Assembly (NCBI GenBank): GCA_016787285.1
Contig: JAEUUV010000201.1
Span: 1 to 32,056 of the forward strand
DNA length: 32,056 nt
Direction: 5' to 3'
Source: Saprospiraceae bacterium
GTDB lineage: Bacteria > Bacteroidota > Bacteroidia > Chitinophagales > Saprospiraceae
In this document: positions 1 to 8,267 of the stretch, in pieces
Numbering within the stretch: position 1 is the stretch's first letter
Layout of the letters: the number at the start of each line of letters is the position of its first letter
Notes under the pieces: model-generated
Seen by the model: the letters and a program-made list of their open reading frames with translations, nothing else
What the model was told of the DNA's origin: nothing
The model's database searches: none
Program-made: the position numbers and the translations under genes

Positions 1-1274
1 CGCTGGGTACGGCGCAGATTATTGGTCCACAACGTGGCGCTCAGGCCATAAGGCGAACCGTTGGCTAAGGCCAGCGCCTCGTCGTCGGTATCGAAGGGCT
101 GGATGGTGACCACCGGGCCGAAAATTTCCTCCTGATTGGTGCGGCATTCCAGGGTCAGGCCTTCGATGACCGTGGGCGCGATGTAGTACCCGCCCGCCAA
201 ACGGCCCGGCAACTGCAAAGCGTGCCCGCCGCACAGGATACGGCCGCCCTCCTGCCGCGCCAGTTCAATGTACGACAGCACTTTGTCGTAGTGCATTTTG
301 GATACTACGGCTCCGAGCCGGCTGCCCGGGTCGGCGGGATCGCCTACACGCATGGCCTGTACGCGGGCCACAAAGTCGTTTTTGAACCGCTCGTACAGCG
401 GCCGCTCCACGTAGATGCGCGAGCCGCAGAGGCAAATCTGCCCCTGGTTGTTGAACGATGAGCCGACGGTTGTTTCCAGCATCTGCTCGTAGTCGCAGTC
501 GGCAAAGATGAGGTTGGGGTTTTTGCCGCCTAATTCGAGCGAGAGTTTTTTGAACATGGGCGCGGCGATGCGGGCGATTTCGGCGCCGGCGCGGGTGCTG
601 CCGGTGAACGACACGGCTTTCACCAACGGATGCCGCACGATGGCCTCGCCGGCGCGCGGGCCGAGGCCATGCACGATGTTCAGCACGCCCGGCGGCAGCC
701 CGGCGGCGGTGCATATTTCGCCCAGCAGGTAAGCGCTGTAGGGCGTCACCTCGGAAGGCTTGCCCACTACGCAGTTGCCCGCCGCCAGCGCGGGCGCTAT
801 TTTCCAGGTAAACAGGTACAGCGGCAGGTTCCAGGGCGAAATGCCGCCCACCACGCCGAGCGGCTGGCGCAGGGTGAAACTCGTGGCGCCGGGCATAGCG
901 TGGCTTTCGGAAGCAAAGTGCAGGAGCGCCGTAGCGAAAAACTTGAAGTTGAGCGCCGCACGCGGGATGTCCACGGTGCGCGAAGCCGTGATCGTTTTGC
1001 CGGAGTCCAGGCTTTCGGCTTCGGCCAGCCGGTCGAGGTTGGCTAGGATACCGTCGCTGATGCCGCGCAGGATGTCGTGGCGCTGTTCGAGCGGCATGGC
1101 GGCCCAGGCGGGAAAGGCGGCGGCGGCGGCCTGAACGGCCAATTCCACGTCCTCGGGGCCGGAGTCGGGAATTTGTCCGTACACCTCCCCGGTGGCGGGG
1201 GCGATGTTGTCGAGGTATCGTCCGCCAAGCGGGGGCACGAAGTGGCCGTTGATGTAATTTTGAATGATGCGCAT
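1..1274 (-). CDS. Aldehyde dehydrogenase, ALDH8 / 2-(hydroxy or amino)muconic semialdehyde dehydrogenase-like (3' end cut off by window edge)
   Basis: NAD(P)-dependent oxidation of an aldehyde to its acid. The frame starts at the ATG at 1274 (MRIIQNYING) and stays open to base 1, so about 424 of the usual ~485 residues are present and the C-terminus is missing. Visible landmarks are SPWN (146-149), GKPSEVTP in the cofactor site (171-178), FTGST (223-227), the general-base glutamate in LELGGKNPN (Glu247) and the catalytic cysteine in NQGQICLC (Cys281). The CLCGSRIYVE stretch and LYLFTWKIAPAL resemble the ALDH8/hydroxymuconic-semialdehyde branch, which acts in kynurenine or catechol meta-cleavage degradation. 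That substrate is inference, and no other pathway gene is in view. A weak promoter-like TACCTTCG lies on the minus strand at 1298-1305. The general family is near certain, the subfamily moderately so. Confidence 0.93.
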   Translation of the reverse strand, partial: MRIIQNYINGHFVPPLGGRYLDNIAPATGEVYGQIPDSGPEDVELAVQAAAAAFPAWAAMPLEQRHDILRGISDGILANLDRLAEAESLDSGKTITASRTVDIPRAALNFKFFATALLHFASESHAMPGATSFTLRQPLGVVGGISPWNLPLYLFTWKIAPALAAGNCVVGKPSEVTPYSAYLLGEICTAAGLPPGVLNIVHGLGPRAGEAIVRHPLVKAVSFTGSTRAGAEIARIAAPMFKKLSLELGGKNPNLIFADCDYEQMLETTVGSSFNNQGQICLCGSRIYVERPLYERFKNDFVARVQAMRVGDPADPGSRLGAVVSKMHYDKVLSYIELARQEGGRILCGGHALQLPGRLAGGYYIAPTVIEGLTLECRTNQEEIFGPVVTIQPFDTDDEALALANGSPYGLSATLWTNNLRRTQ

Positions 1275-1445
1275 GGTTGCGGGCGAAATTTACGGGGCGA
1301 AGGTAGGAGAGCTTTAAATGACCGGAGTAACGGTTTTATGGGGTTCGCGTTACTCATCAAAAACTATTTTTAAAATAAATAAACTTCCCGATTGAAAAAG
1401 CGGTTGAACTATCGTTTTTTTGCAGAAAAATTTACAAAAAAAGTC

Positions 1446-2759
1446 ATGTTGCTTGAATTTAAGATAGCCAATTTTCGATCCATCGGTGAAGAGCAGGTCA
1501 TCAGTCTTTTACCAGCACCTAAGCAAAAGGATTTTCCCGAAAACATATTGCTCAACGGGAAACAGGAAGCGCTAAATGCGCTTGCGTTTTACGGGGCTAA
1601 CGCCAGCGGTAAAAGTAATTTACTTCTCGCGATGAGCCATTTGGACAGGCTGCTTCATTTGTCGGCCCGATTTTCATCAACCACCAAATTACCATACGAC
1701 CCTTTTTTGCTTAGAGCAGGGTACGAAAAAAAGCCTACTCATTTTGAGATCACCTTCATTGCAGACAACAGACGCTATCGTTTCGGTCTAGAGTTTTTTG
1801 AGCAAGAAGTATCAAGCGAATGGCTATATCGGAAAGAGAAAGGCCGAGAAGTTCCGCTCTTTTTACGGGAGCGCGATGAAGTCGAGACATTCAGTAGTTT
1901 GAAAGGAAATGCCAAAATCGTTCAGGCAGCCATTGAGTCAACCAAGCCCAACGGATTGTTCCTCTCTGCTTGTGACACATTTAATCTGGAGGACGCAAAA
2001 ATCATTTTTAAATGGTTTCAGCACTTTTCAGTGATTAATGCCCTGAGAACCGAGGATAAAATGCCCGAAACCCTCTCGTTGTGGCGGGACGATGCCTATC
2101 GGGATAAAATTGAGGCCTTCTTGCTGCGGCTAAATTTGGGATTTGTTGGCATGGAAGTCCAGGAAAAAAATTTTGATGCTAATGACCTGCCAGTCAATAT
2201 GGATGAGCAAATGAAAGCCGTAATATCCCAGCAACTGAGCGGAAAAAAGGGTTTTTCTGTGTGGGCCAAGCACAGAATGTATGACACAGACGGCAAACCG
2301 ACGGAACAAATATTGTCATGGAAAATGGGCGAACGTGAATCCGCCGGCACGAACAATATGGTGCAGTTTAGCGGTCCGGTCCTATGGACGCTTTTGCATG
2401 GGGGGGTTCTGATAATTGACGAAATCGAGGCAAAAAAACATCCGCACCTTACCCTTGACCTAATTGATGCTTTCTTGAAAAAAGAAACCAATCCACATGG
2501 CGCACAATTGATTTTTTCCACACACGACTCCAATTTGCTCACATACTCGAATCTCCGTCGCGACCAAATTTATTTCGTGGAAAAAAACCATTGGGAATCC
2601 ACCGAGATATACTCGCTCTCGGACTTTAGGTACCTTGATGGCAACGGCCTTAAGGAACGGCCGGATCGGGATAAAGAGAAACGCTACCTGGAAGGGCGCT
2701 ATGGTGCGGTGCCGGTTCTTAAACCTCAAATCGTAGTGTTCAATGGCAAAGAAAACTAA
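1446..2759 (+). CDS. AAA family ATPase (AAA_15/OLD-like, RloA/AbiLi-type), putative phage-defence ATPase
   Basis: A 437-residue P-loop ATPase from the ATG at 1446 (MLLEFKIANFRSIGEEQVIS); a longer reading from a TTG at 1392 is possible but lacks the family's typical beginning. The N-terminal strand with NFRSIGEE is typical of SMC/OLD-like ATPases. Walker A is GANASGKS (50-57). Walker B is GVLIIDEIEAKKHPHL, followed by the switch segment IFSTHDSNLL. Between them lies a variable helical region. The gene overlaps the RloB-like gene by 17 bp, so the two are probably translationally coupled. Both are visibly AT-richer than the neighbouring ALDH and ABC genes, which suggests horizontal gain. Known systems pairing such an ATPase with a TOPRIM/RloB partner (PARIS, AbiL, OLD/Gabija-type) act in abortive phage defence. 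The role here is inferred from that architecture. Confidence 0.85.
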   Translation: MLLEFKIANFRSIGEEQVISLLPAPKQKDFPENILLNGKQEALNALAFYGANASGKSNLLLAMSHLDRLLHLSARFSSTTKLPYDPFLLRAGYEKKPTHFEITFIADNRRYRFGLEFFEQEVSSEWLYRKEKGREVPLFLRERDEVETFSSLKGNAKIVQAAIESTKPNGLFLSACDTFNLEDAKIIFKWFQHFSVINALRTEDKMPETLSLWRDDAYRDKIEAFLLRLNLGFVGMEVQEKNFDANDLPVNMDEQMKAVISQQLSGKKGFSVWAKHRMYDTDGKPTEQILSWKMGERESAGTNNMVQFSGPVLWTLLHGGVLIIDEIEAKKHPHLTLDLIDAFLKKETNPHGAQLIFSTHDSNLLTYSNLRRDQIYFVEKNHWESTEIYSLSDFRYLDGNGLKERPDRDKEKRYLEGRYGAVPVLKPQIVVFNGKEN

Positions 2760-3468
2760 AGGCCTCAAAGGGCGTCACCGTGTGGAACCAACTATCCAAC
2801 GGCCCATAAAATACCGGAATTATCAATACCTTTTCCTCATCGTATGCGAAGATGAACAGACGGAGCGTATATACTTTGGGAGCTTTGCGTCCATTATACC
2901 CGAAAACACTCTCTTTTTAAGAAGTGTTGGAACAGGACTTGATCCCAAAAGGGTGGTTGAACGAACTATTGTGGAAAGAGAAAAGTTGAAAAATGAATCC
3001 AGAAAAGAAGTTGATGAATCCTGGGCTGTTTTTGACAAAGACGATGCTGACGAAAATGAGCGCAAAATTCGACGGTTTGAGGAGGCTTTTTCAATCGCAG
3101 ATGAAGAAGGAATCAACTTGGCTTACACCAACGAAGCCTTTGAACTTTGGCTGTTGTTGCACCTGACTGCTGTGCCGCCTCGCCCCCCACTTCCTCGACA
3201 TGAGATTTATCAACGACTGGAGGCTGAAATATCCCGGCGACCGGGCTTCGAAGATTTCAGGTACAACCATCGCGAAACAGAGGCAGTTGACATTCTTGAT
3301 AAAATTCGTCGCCTCGGAGATGAAAATGCAGCAGTGCGACGGGCAGAAGCCCTCCTTGCTGCTCAAGCCGGTATTCCGCCAATTCAAGCAAATCCAAGTA
3401 CCTGTGTCCATCTGTTGGTAAAATCGTTAAGAGAAAAAATTGATTTTTATTCTTGGCAACCCGATTGA
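2743..3468 (+). CDS. RloB-family protein (TOPRIM-like putative nuclease), partner of the ATPase
   Basis: A 241-residue protein with RloB-family hallmarks: FLIVCEDEQTERIYF (31-45) containing the first acidic cluster, WAVFDKDD (94-101) supplying the DxD-type acidic pair of a TOPRIM-like fold, and YTNEAFELWLLLHL (128-141), the most conserved block of the family. The N-terminus is short and basic (KKTKGLKGRHR). It starts inside the end of the ATPase gene with a 17-bp overlap, so the two proteins are probably made in fixed ratio. RloB was first named from open reading frames linked to type I restriction loci; here no restriction-modification genes are visible. By analogy the ATPase would sense or restrain and this protein would act as toxic effector. 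Nuclease activity is inferred from the acidic motifs and not demonstrated. Confidence 0.85.
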   Translation: MAKKTKGLKGRHRVEPTIQRPIKYRNYQYLFLIVCEDEQTERIYFGSFASIIPENTLFLRSVGTGLDPKRVVERTIVEREKLKNESRKEVDESWAVFDKDDADENERKIRRFEEAFSIADEEGINLAYTNEAFELWLLLHLTAVPPRPPLPRHEIYQRLEAEISRRPGFEDFRYNHRETEAVDILDKIRRLGDENAAVRRAEALLAAQAGIPPIQANPSTCVHLLVKSLREKIDFYSWQPD

Positions 3469-3605
3469 TCGTAACGCTCAACTCCATCCGTTGGCAGAGC
3501 ATAGTGCTGGGAAAAAATGTTTTTTTCGTCCTTTCGCCGATAAAAACTCGAATAGCCGGGCAAAGCGCATGATCTTGCCGCCCGTTAAACGAAAAGACCC
3601 GTGTT

Positions 3606-4508
3606 ATGATCCTTTCCATCCAGAATGTCGTCAAGCAATACGGCAAACACACTGCGGTGAATCACGTGAGTTTCGATGTGCCAAAAGGCTGTGTGTTCGG
3701 CCTGCTTGGCCCGAACGGCGCCGGCAAAACCTCGCTGATCCGCATGATCACCACCATCACCGGCCCCGACGAGGGCGCCATCTACCTCGACGGCGAACTG
3801 CTCAACGAGCGCACCCCCGAACAGATCGGCTACATGCCCGAAGAACGCGGCCTGTACAAAAAAATGAAGGTCGGCGAACACCTGCTCTACCTCGCGCAAC
3901 TCAAGGGCCTGTCGGAAAAAGCCGCCAACGAGGAAATCAAACATTGGTTCGACAAGTTCGAGATCAACGATTGGTGGAACAAAAAGGTGGAAGAGCTGTC
4001 CAAGGGCATGCAACAGAAAATCCAGTTCATCACCACCGTGGTGCATAAACCCAAACTGCTCATCCTCGATGAACCGTTCAGCGGCCTCGACCCGATCAAC
4101 ACCACACTCATCAAGGATGAAATCCGCCAACTCAACGAGGCGGGCACGAGCATCATTTTCAGCACGCACCGCATGGAACAGGTGGAGGAAATGTGCGACC
4201 ACATCGTGCTCATCAATCAGGGCAAAAACGTGCTGTACGGTGAGGTGAAGGCGATCAAAAACGAGTTCAAGGAAAACCTGTTCCGCATCGAAACCTCGGA
4301 CACGCTGCCGGGCGACTTCGATAAACACTTCCAGGTCGCCAGCCGCCCGGACGGCGCCGTGGTGGTCAAACTGGATGAAGCCGCCAGCCGGAACAACGAA
4401 CTGCTGCGCTATCTCATCCAGCACAACATCCACATCACCCGCTACGAGGAAATTCTGCCCACTTTCAACGAAATCTTCATCCGCCGCGTCGAAGAAACAC
4501 AAAACTAA
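3606..4508 (+). CDS. ABC-2 type transporter ATP-binding protein with C-terminal DUF4162 (NatA-like)
   Basis: A 300-residue cytoplasmic ATPase of a two-gene exporter. Walker A is GPNGAGKT (35-42), the signature loop is LSKGM (131-135, with K in place of the usual second G), and Walker B is LLILDEPFSGLDP (151-163), followed by the H-loop in IIFSTHRMEQ. The last ~80 residues form the DUF4162 tail seen in NatA-like and Bacteroidota exporters. The permease follows 93 bp downstream on the same strand, with a 15-bp-unit hairpin element in the gap. NatA/NatB relatives export sodium ions or drugs; the substrate here cannot be read from sequence. The gene begins 137 bp after the RloB-like gene, and its base composition returns to the high-GC genome background. 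Confidence 0.93.
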   Translation: MILSIQNVVKQYGKHTAVNHVSFDVPKGCVFGLLGPNGAGKTSLIRMITTITGPDEGAIYLDGELLNERTPEQIGYMPEERGLYKKMKVGEHLLYLAQLKGLSEKAANEEIKHWFDKFEINDWWNKKVEELSKGMQQKIQFITTVVHKPKLLILDEPFSGLDPINTTLIKDEIRQLNEAGTSIIFSTHRMEQVEEMCDHIVLINQGKNVLYGEVKAIKNEFKENLFRIETSDTLPGDFDKHFQVASRPDGAVVVKLDEAASRNNELLRYLIQHNIHITRYEEILPTFNEIFIRRVEETQN

Positions 4509-4510
4509 TA

Positions 4511-4591
4511 GGTTGCTGGTTTCTGGTTGGAAGGTTTCTGGTTGTAGAACACCCTCCAACCAGAAACCTTCCAACCAGAAACTTTCCAACC
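4511..4591. repeat. Intergenic hairpin of 15-bp units (copy 1)
   Basis: Between the two ABC genes, units of a 15-bp word (TTTCTGGTTGGAAGG) occur about twice on the left (4516-4544) and as inverted copies (CCAACCAGAAACCTT) on the right (4557-4591), separated by about 12 bp. The transcript could fold into one long stem just before the permease start. The same unit and layout recur at 12175-12258. Confidence 0.85.
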
Positions 4592-4601
4592 TGTTTCAGC
4601 C

Positions 4602-5918
4602 ATGAGCAAGTTAAACCTGATCATAAAGCGCGAGTACCTGACGCGCGTCCGTAAGAAATCCTTCATCATCGGTACCCTGCTCGCCCCCGTGGGTTTGCTG
4701 GTGTATTTTCTTGTCATTGTCGGCCTGACCAAATACGAAGGCGGCGGCGAGGTAAAAGTGGCTGTGCTCGACGAGGGCGGCGTTGTCGGCATCATCCCCG
4801 ACGACCGGGGCGTACGCTACATTCCGGCATCGGACAAAACACTCGAACAACTCAAGTCCGAAGTGCTGGAGGGTACCTACAACGGCGTCCTGCAAGTGCC
4901 GACCCTCGGCTCCCTCAAGCAAAAGGAACTCACCGTTTTTTACTACTCCGACGACAAACTCGCGCCGGAAAAACGACAGTACATCGAGAAACGCATTGCG
5001 GACAAGGTACGGGATTTCAAAATTGACTCCTTGCGTCTCGACCGCACCAGCATCGAAACCCTCGACACGGACGTGTCCATTGACCCCGAAAGCATCGCCA
5101 AGGAAGGTGAAGATGAAAGCAAGTACACCATCGGCGTGGGCTTAGCCATCGGAGGCATCATGGCGTTCATCATGTTCTTTATGGTGATGATGTACGGCCA
5201 GATGGTGATGCGCTCGGTGATGGAAGAAAAAACCAACCGCATCGTGGAGGTGATGATGTCGAGCGTGCGGCCGTTCCAACTCATGCTGGGCAAGATCATC
5301 GGCGCGGGCGCCGTGGGCCTCACGCAGGTGTTGGCCTGGATTGTGCTAAGTGGCGCCGTCATGTTCCTGATGCCATTCCTCGTGGATGTAGATCCGCAGG
5401 CCATGCAGCCGCCGCCGGGCGCCGGAGCGGCCATTGATCCCGAAGTAGCCCAGGGCGAAGCATTCCGCCTGTTTCAGGAACTCGGCAAACAAAACTGGCC
5501 CATGATCGTCGGCTCGTTCCTGATCTTTTTCCTCGGCGGGTATTTCATCTACTCGTCCATGTTCGCGGCTATCGGTTCGGCTATGGGCGACGACTACGGC
5601 GAAGGCCAGGCCCTCGTGTTGCCGGTAACCATTCCGATCATCCTGGCCTTCTATATCGTGGCCTTCGTGGGTATCCGAAATCCCGACAGCGGGCTGATGG
5701 TGTTTGCATCCATGTTCCCGCTGTTCTCCCCCATCGTCATGCCGTTCCGAATGGCGTTCAGCCCGCCCGTGTGGCAGGTGGCGCTTTCGCTGATCTTAGT
5801 CGTCGCGTCCGCCTTTTTCTTCGTGTGGATGGCGGGCCGGATTTACCGCGTGGGTATTTTGCTGTACGGCAAAAAGGTAACGCTGAAGGAGATCGGGAAG
5901 TGGTTGTTTTATCGGTAG
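4602..5918 (+). CDS. ABC-2 type transporter permease (NatB-like)
   Basis: A 438-residue membrane protein forming the channel of the exporter. It opens with MSKLNLIIKREYLTRVRKKS, a cytoplasmic amphipathic stretch typical of NatB-like permeases, followed by a first membrane helix (about 21-43). A roughly 125-residue extracytoplasmic domain precedes a cluster of five or six helices in the second half. A conserved segment reading MRSVMEEKTNRIVEVMMSS lies at the start of the second membrane block, as in the ABC2_membrane_3 family. A Pro/Gly/Ala-rich loop (QPPPGAGAAIDPEVAQ) sits between later helices. It is co-directional with the ATPase, and the pair is probably one operon. The gene ends only 16 bp from the stop codon of the convergent beta-helix gene, with no separate terminator visible. 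Confidence 0.92.
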   Translation: MSKLNLIIKREYLTRVRKKSFIIGTLLAPVGLLVYFLVIVGLTKYEGGGEVKVAVLDEGGVVGIIPDDRGVRYIPASDKTLEQLKSEVLEGTYNGVLQVPTLGSLKQKELTVFYYSDDKLAPEKRQYIEKRIADKVRDFKIDSLRLDRTSIETLDTDVSIDPESIAKEGEDESKYTIGVGLAIGGIMAFIMFFMVMMYGQMVMRSVMEEKTNRIVEVMMSSVRPFQLMLGKIIGAGAVGLTQVLAWIVLSGAVMFLMPFLVDVDPQAMQPPPGAGAAIDPEVAQGEAFRLFQELGKQNWPMIVGSFLIFFLGGYFIYSSMFAAIGSAMGDDYGEGQALVLPVTIPIILAFYIVAFVGIRNPDSGLMVFASMFPLFSPIVMPFRMAFSPPVWQVALSLILVVASAFFFVWMAGRIYRVGILLYGKKVTLKEIGKWLFYR

Positions 5919-5934
5919 GGGGAAATTGATTTTC

Positions 5935-8070
5935 TCACAACCGCAGCCACTTGCCCAAAAATTCCCCGCTGTCTGTGCTCAACCGAAGGGTATAAAACCC
6001 TGGCGGCAGATGCCCCAGCCACCATGTATTATTCGGCCTGACTGTGATTGTTTTGGTGTAAACCTCTCGCCCCTGCACATCGAACACCCGCAGCACTCCG
6101 CTGCCCGGATCAATAACAGGTATCTGAACATGTAGTTCGCCCTCCGACGAGGGGTTGGGCCACAACACCAGTAGCAGGAATCCGGGCGCTGCCGCGGTGC
6201 TCACGGACTCGCAGGAATCCTGCTGTTCATATGCACCCAAATCCACTTTTCCATAGCGGATGCGCGGCAGGCCATCCAGATCGTCCTGCAAGCCCATGCC
6301 GAGGGGAATATCGTTGTTGCCCTTGTTCACCGCCGGAGAGCAGGGCAGCAGCCGGAGATCGCCGGCGACTGAGTCCTGAAAACCCGGCGCAATGCCGCGC
6401 AGGATGTTGCTCTGAAAAGCCTGCGCCGCGCCCGGCACGCTGGTGCTGTCGGTCAGGTTGAGCAGGGTGTTGTTGAGGTGGTAGCCGTACATATTGCTCA
6501 CCATCGGCTCGTTGTTGTAGAACATCTTTCTCAGGTCGGTGCCCGGCTCCCAGATGATGCAGTTGTCAATAAAAAAGTCATTGAAGTATTGGATGGAGTC
6601 GTTGAAAACGGGGTCCCAGGTCTTGACAAAAATGTACTCGTTGTTGTCAAAAAAGGTGCAGTTAGCGATGCGGGTGGTGTTTTGATTCCGAGCGGCGGAA
6701 GTCCCGGCCACGCCACCCCCATTATCAAAAAAGGTGCAGTTGGAAACCTCTGTTTCTACCAGATTGAAGGCGCCACCACCATGACTCAAGGCTACGCACA
6801 GGCGGTTAGGGCCATTTTTGTCTTTGTTGCCAAGAAATGTGCAGCGGTTTACTTTAAGTTTTGATTTGCAATCTTTGGCAAAAGAAATTTCCCCGGTAAT
6901 ATCACCTGCCAAATTACCCACGAAGGCACAGTCTTCTACTTCCACATCAATTTTTACATTGAACCCAAGGAAAAAGAAAAATGCTGACCCATTTGCAATT
7001 CTTGCCAGGTTTTTCTCAAACATACAGTTCTGTATTTTGCAGTTGAGTATCATGCCTTCACCCTGAACAAACCCCGTGTAACCGTCGAACAAAATAGCGC
7101 CGCCTTCTGCCGCCATGTTTTCGCGGAAAACACAGGAATCGAACAAGAGGGTGTAGGCGCTCAGGTCGGGCGGGTCGGCATAATAGGCAACAGCACCTCC
7201 TGCGTCGCCGAAGGAGGAGTCGCGTTCGAACACACAGCGGCGAACCAGCGTGCTGGAATTGGCGGTAGAACTAAAGAAAATGCCACCGCCTTTTTCAGCA
7301 TACGCCTTGTTGTCCAGAAACCGGCAATCCTCCAGGATAAACGTATCAGCGGGCGCCGAGGGACTATTCTTGTGAAATGCCCCGCCATTCGCTGAAGCCG
7401 TGTTTCGGCTGAATGTGCAGTTGCGCAGCACGGGATTCACCGGGCTGGTAATCTGCTCAGGGGTATCGAAGTCCGACCAAGTGGCGCACAGGCCGCCACC
7501 GCTGTTGGAGTGGTTGTGCTCAAACACACAGTTTTGAATCAGCGGGCGCGAGTCCAACAGGTTCGTTGATCCTTCCAGAAGCATACCCGCGCCATAGCGA
7601 TCAATCGGCACGGGCGTGAACTCATTGTAGGAATAGCCGTCTCGGATGGCAAATCCGTCCAGCACAGTTGTGGCGCCAAGGCCTTTTCCGCGCACAACGT
7701 GGTACGAGTTGTCGGAGGTCAAGCCCGGCGTGCCGATGTCGCCGCTCAGGATGGTTTTATTGGTTTCGAAGTTGCGGGCATTCAGTGTGGTTTCCGAACC
7801 TGCGAAGCCACCATACAGGGCCACGCCGTCGTTGAGCACAAACGAGACCGAACGGTCTGCGGTGCTTGTGGGCTTGTAAACCCCGGCCGCCACCCAAATC
7901 GTATCGCCTGCCGAGGCGGCGGTGAGGGCTTGTTGGAGGTCAGTGAAAGCGTCGGCCCAGGAGACGCCAGTTTGTGCGCCGGTCGCGGATTGGCCGACGT
8001 AATATCGGGATTGTGCGGATAAAGAAATGGAAAGCAAGTAAAAAAGGCAGGGTATAAAAATGGAGCGCAT
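5935..8070 (-). CDS. Secreted right-handed beta-helix protein with T9SS type A sorting domain
   Basis: A 711-residue exported protein. Residues 1-20 (MRSIFIPCLFYLLSISLSAQ) are a clear signal peptide. The next segment, YYVGQSATGAQTGVSWADAF followed by DLQQALTAASAGDTIWVAAG, is the usual opening of Bacteroidota and planctomycete proteins with pectate-lyase-like parallel beta-helices. Then come many coils of the pattern NCxFxxNxAxxGGA, consistent with a long solenoid over roughly residues 100-600. The last ~80 residues (WPNPSSEGELHVQI ... GRE ... LPPGFYTLRL) form a type A T9SS C-terminal domain, so the protein should cross the outer membrane by T9SS and be surface-attached or released. No enzymatic residues can be assigned; it may be an adhesin or a polysaccharide-acting protein. 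Four 7-bp repeats lie 23 bp upstream of the start. Confidence 0.9.
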   Translation of the reverse strand: MRSIFIPCLFYLLSISLSAQSRYYVGQSATGAQTGVSWADAFTDLQQALTAASAGDTIWVAAGVYKPTSTADRSVSFVLNDGVALYGGFAGSETTLNARNFETNKTILSGDIGTPGLTSDNSYHVVRGKGLGATTVLDGFAIRDGYSYNEFTPVPIDRYGAGMLLEGSTNLLDSRPLIQNCVFEHNHSNSGGGLCATWSDFDTPEQITSPVNPVLRNCTFSRNTASANGGAFHKNSPSAPADTFILEDCRFLDNKAYAEKGGGIFFSSTANSSTLVRRCVFERDSSFGDAGGAVAYYADPPDLSAYTLLFDSCVFRENMAAEGGAILFDGYTGFVQGEGMILNCKIQNCMFEKNLARIANGSAFFFFLGFNVKIDVEVEDCAFVGNLAGDITGEISFAKDCKSKLKVNRCTFLGNKDKNGPNRLCVALSHGGGAFNLVETEVSNCTFFDNGGGVAGTSAARNQNTTRIANCTFFDNNEYIFVKTWDPVFNDSIQYFNDFFIDNCIIWEPGTDLRKMFYNNEPMVSNMYGYHLNNTLLNLTDSTSVPGAAQAFQSNILRGIAPGFQDSVAGDLRLLPCSPAVNKGNNDIPLGMGLQDDLDGLPRIRYGKVDLGAYEQQDSCESVSTAAAPGFLLLVLWPNPSSEGELHVQIPVIDPGSGVLRVFDVQGREVYTKTITVRPNNTWWLGHLPPGFYTLRLSTDSGEFLGKWLRL

Positions 8071-8093
8071 GGATGCGAGATTTTTGGCACTGA

Positions 8094-8121
8094 GTGATGA
8101 GCGATGAGTGATAAGCGATGA
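8094..8121. repeat. Four 7-bp units (GYGATRA) upstream of the beta-helix gene
   Basis: Units GTGATGA, GCGATGA, GTGATAA and GCGATGA follow each other without gaps, ending 23 bp upstream of the minus-strand ATG at 8070. In the mRNA they read as UCAUCRC-type heptamers. Related units occur near three other start regions. Confidence 0.85.
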
Positions 8122-8205
8122 GCATGTCTCCGCTCACAAAGCCGGCAATTTGCCAACACGGTTGGTCATTGTCCGACACTATGGGTTGAGAAAACAATGC
8201 AGACA

Positions 8206-8237
8206 GGATTCCAGGCCAATGGTTTGGCCTGAAATCC
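8206..8237 (-). terminator. Probable hairpin terminator after the M43 protease gene
   Basis: An inverted repeat (GGATTCCAGGCCAA / TTGGCCTGAAATCC, one mismatch, 4-nt loop) lies about 30 bp downstream of the M43 stop codon. No long T run follows at once on the minus strand (ATTGTTTT comes about 10 bp later), so this is a weak or factor-assisted terminator. Confidence 0.5.
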
Positions 8238-8267
8238 CGTCCCGGTGTAAAACAAGAGAATGGTTTG

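Noticed and set aside
1392-1445. TTG start for the ATPase gene
   Set aside because: The ATG at 1446 begins exactly at the conserved strand (LLEFKIANFRSI); the extra 18 residues match nothing expected.
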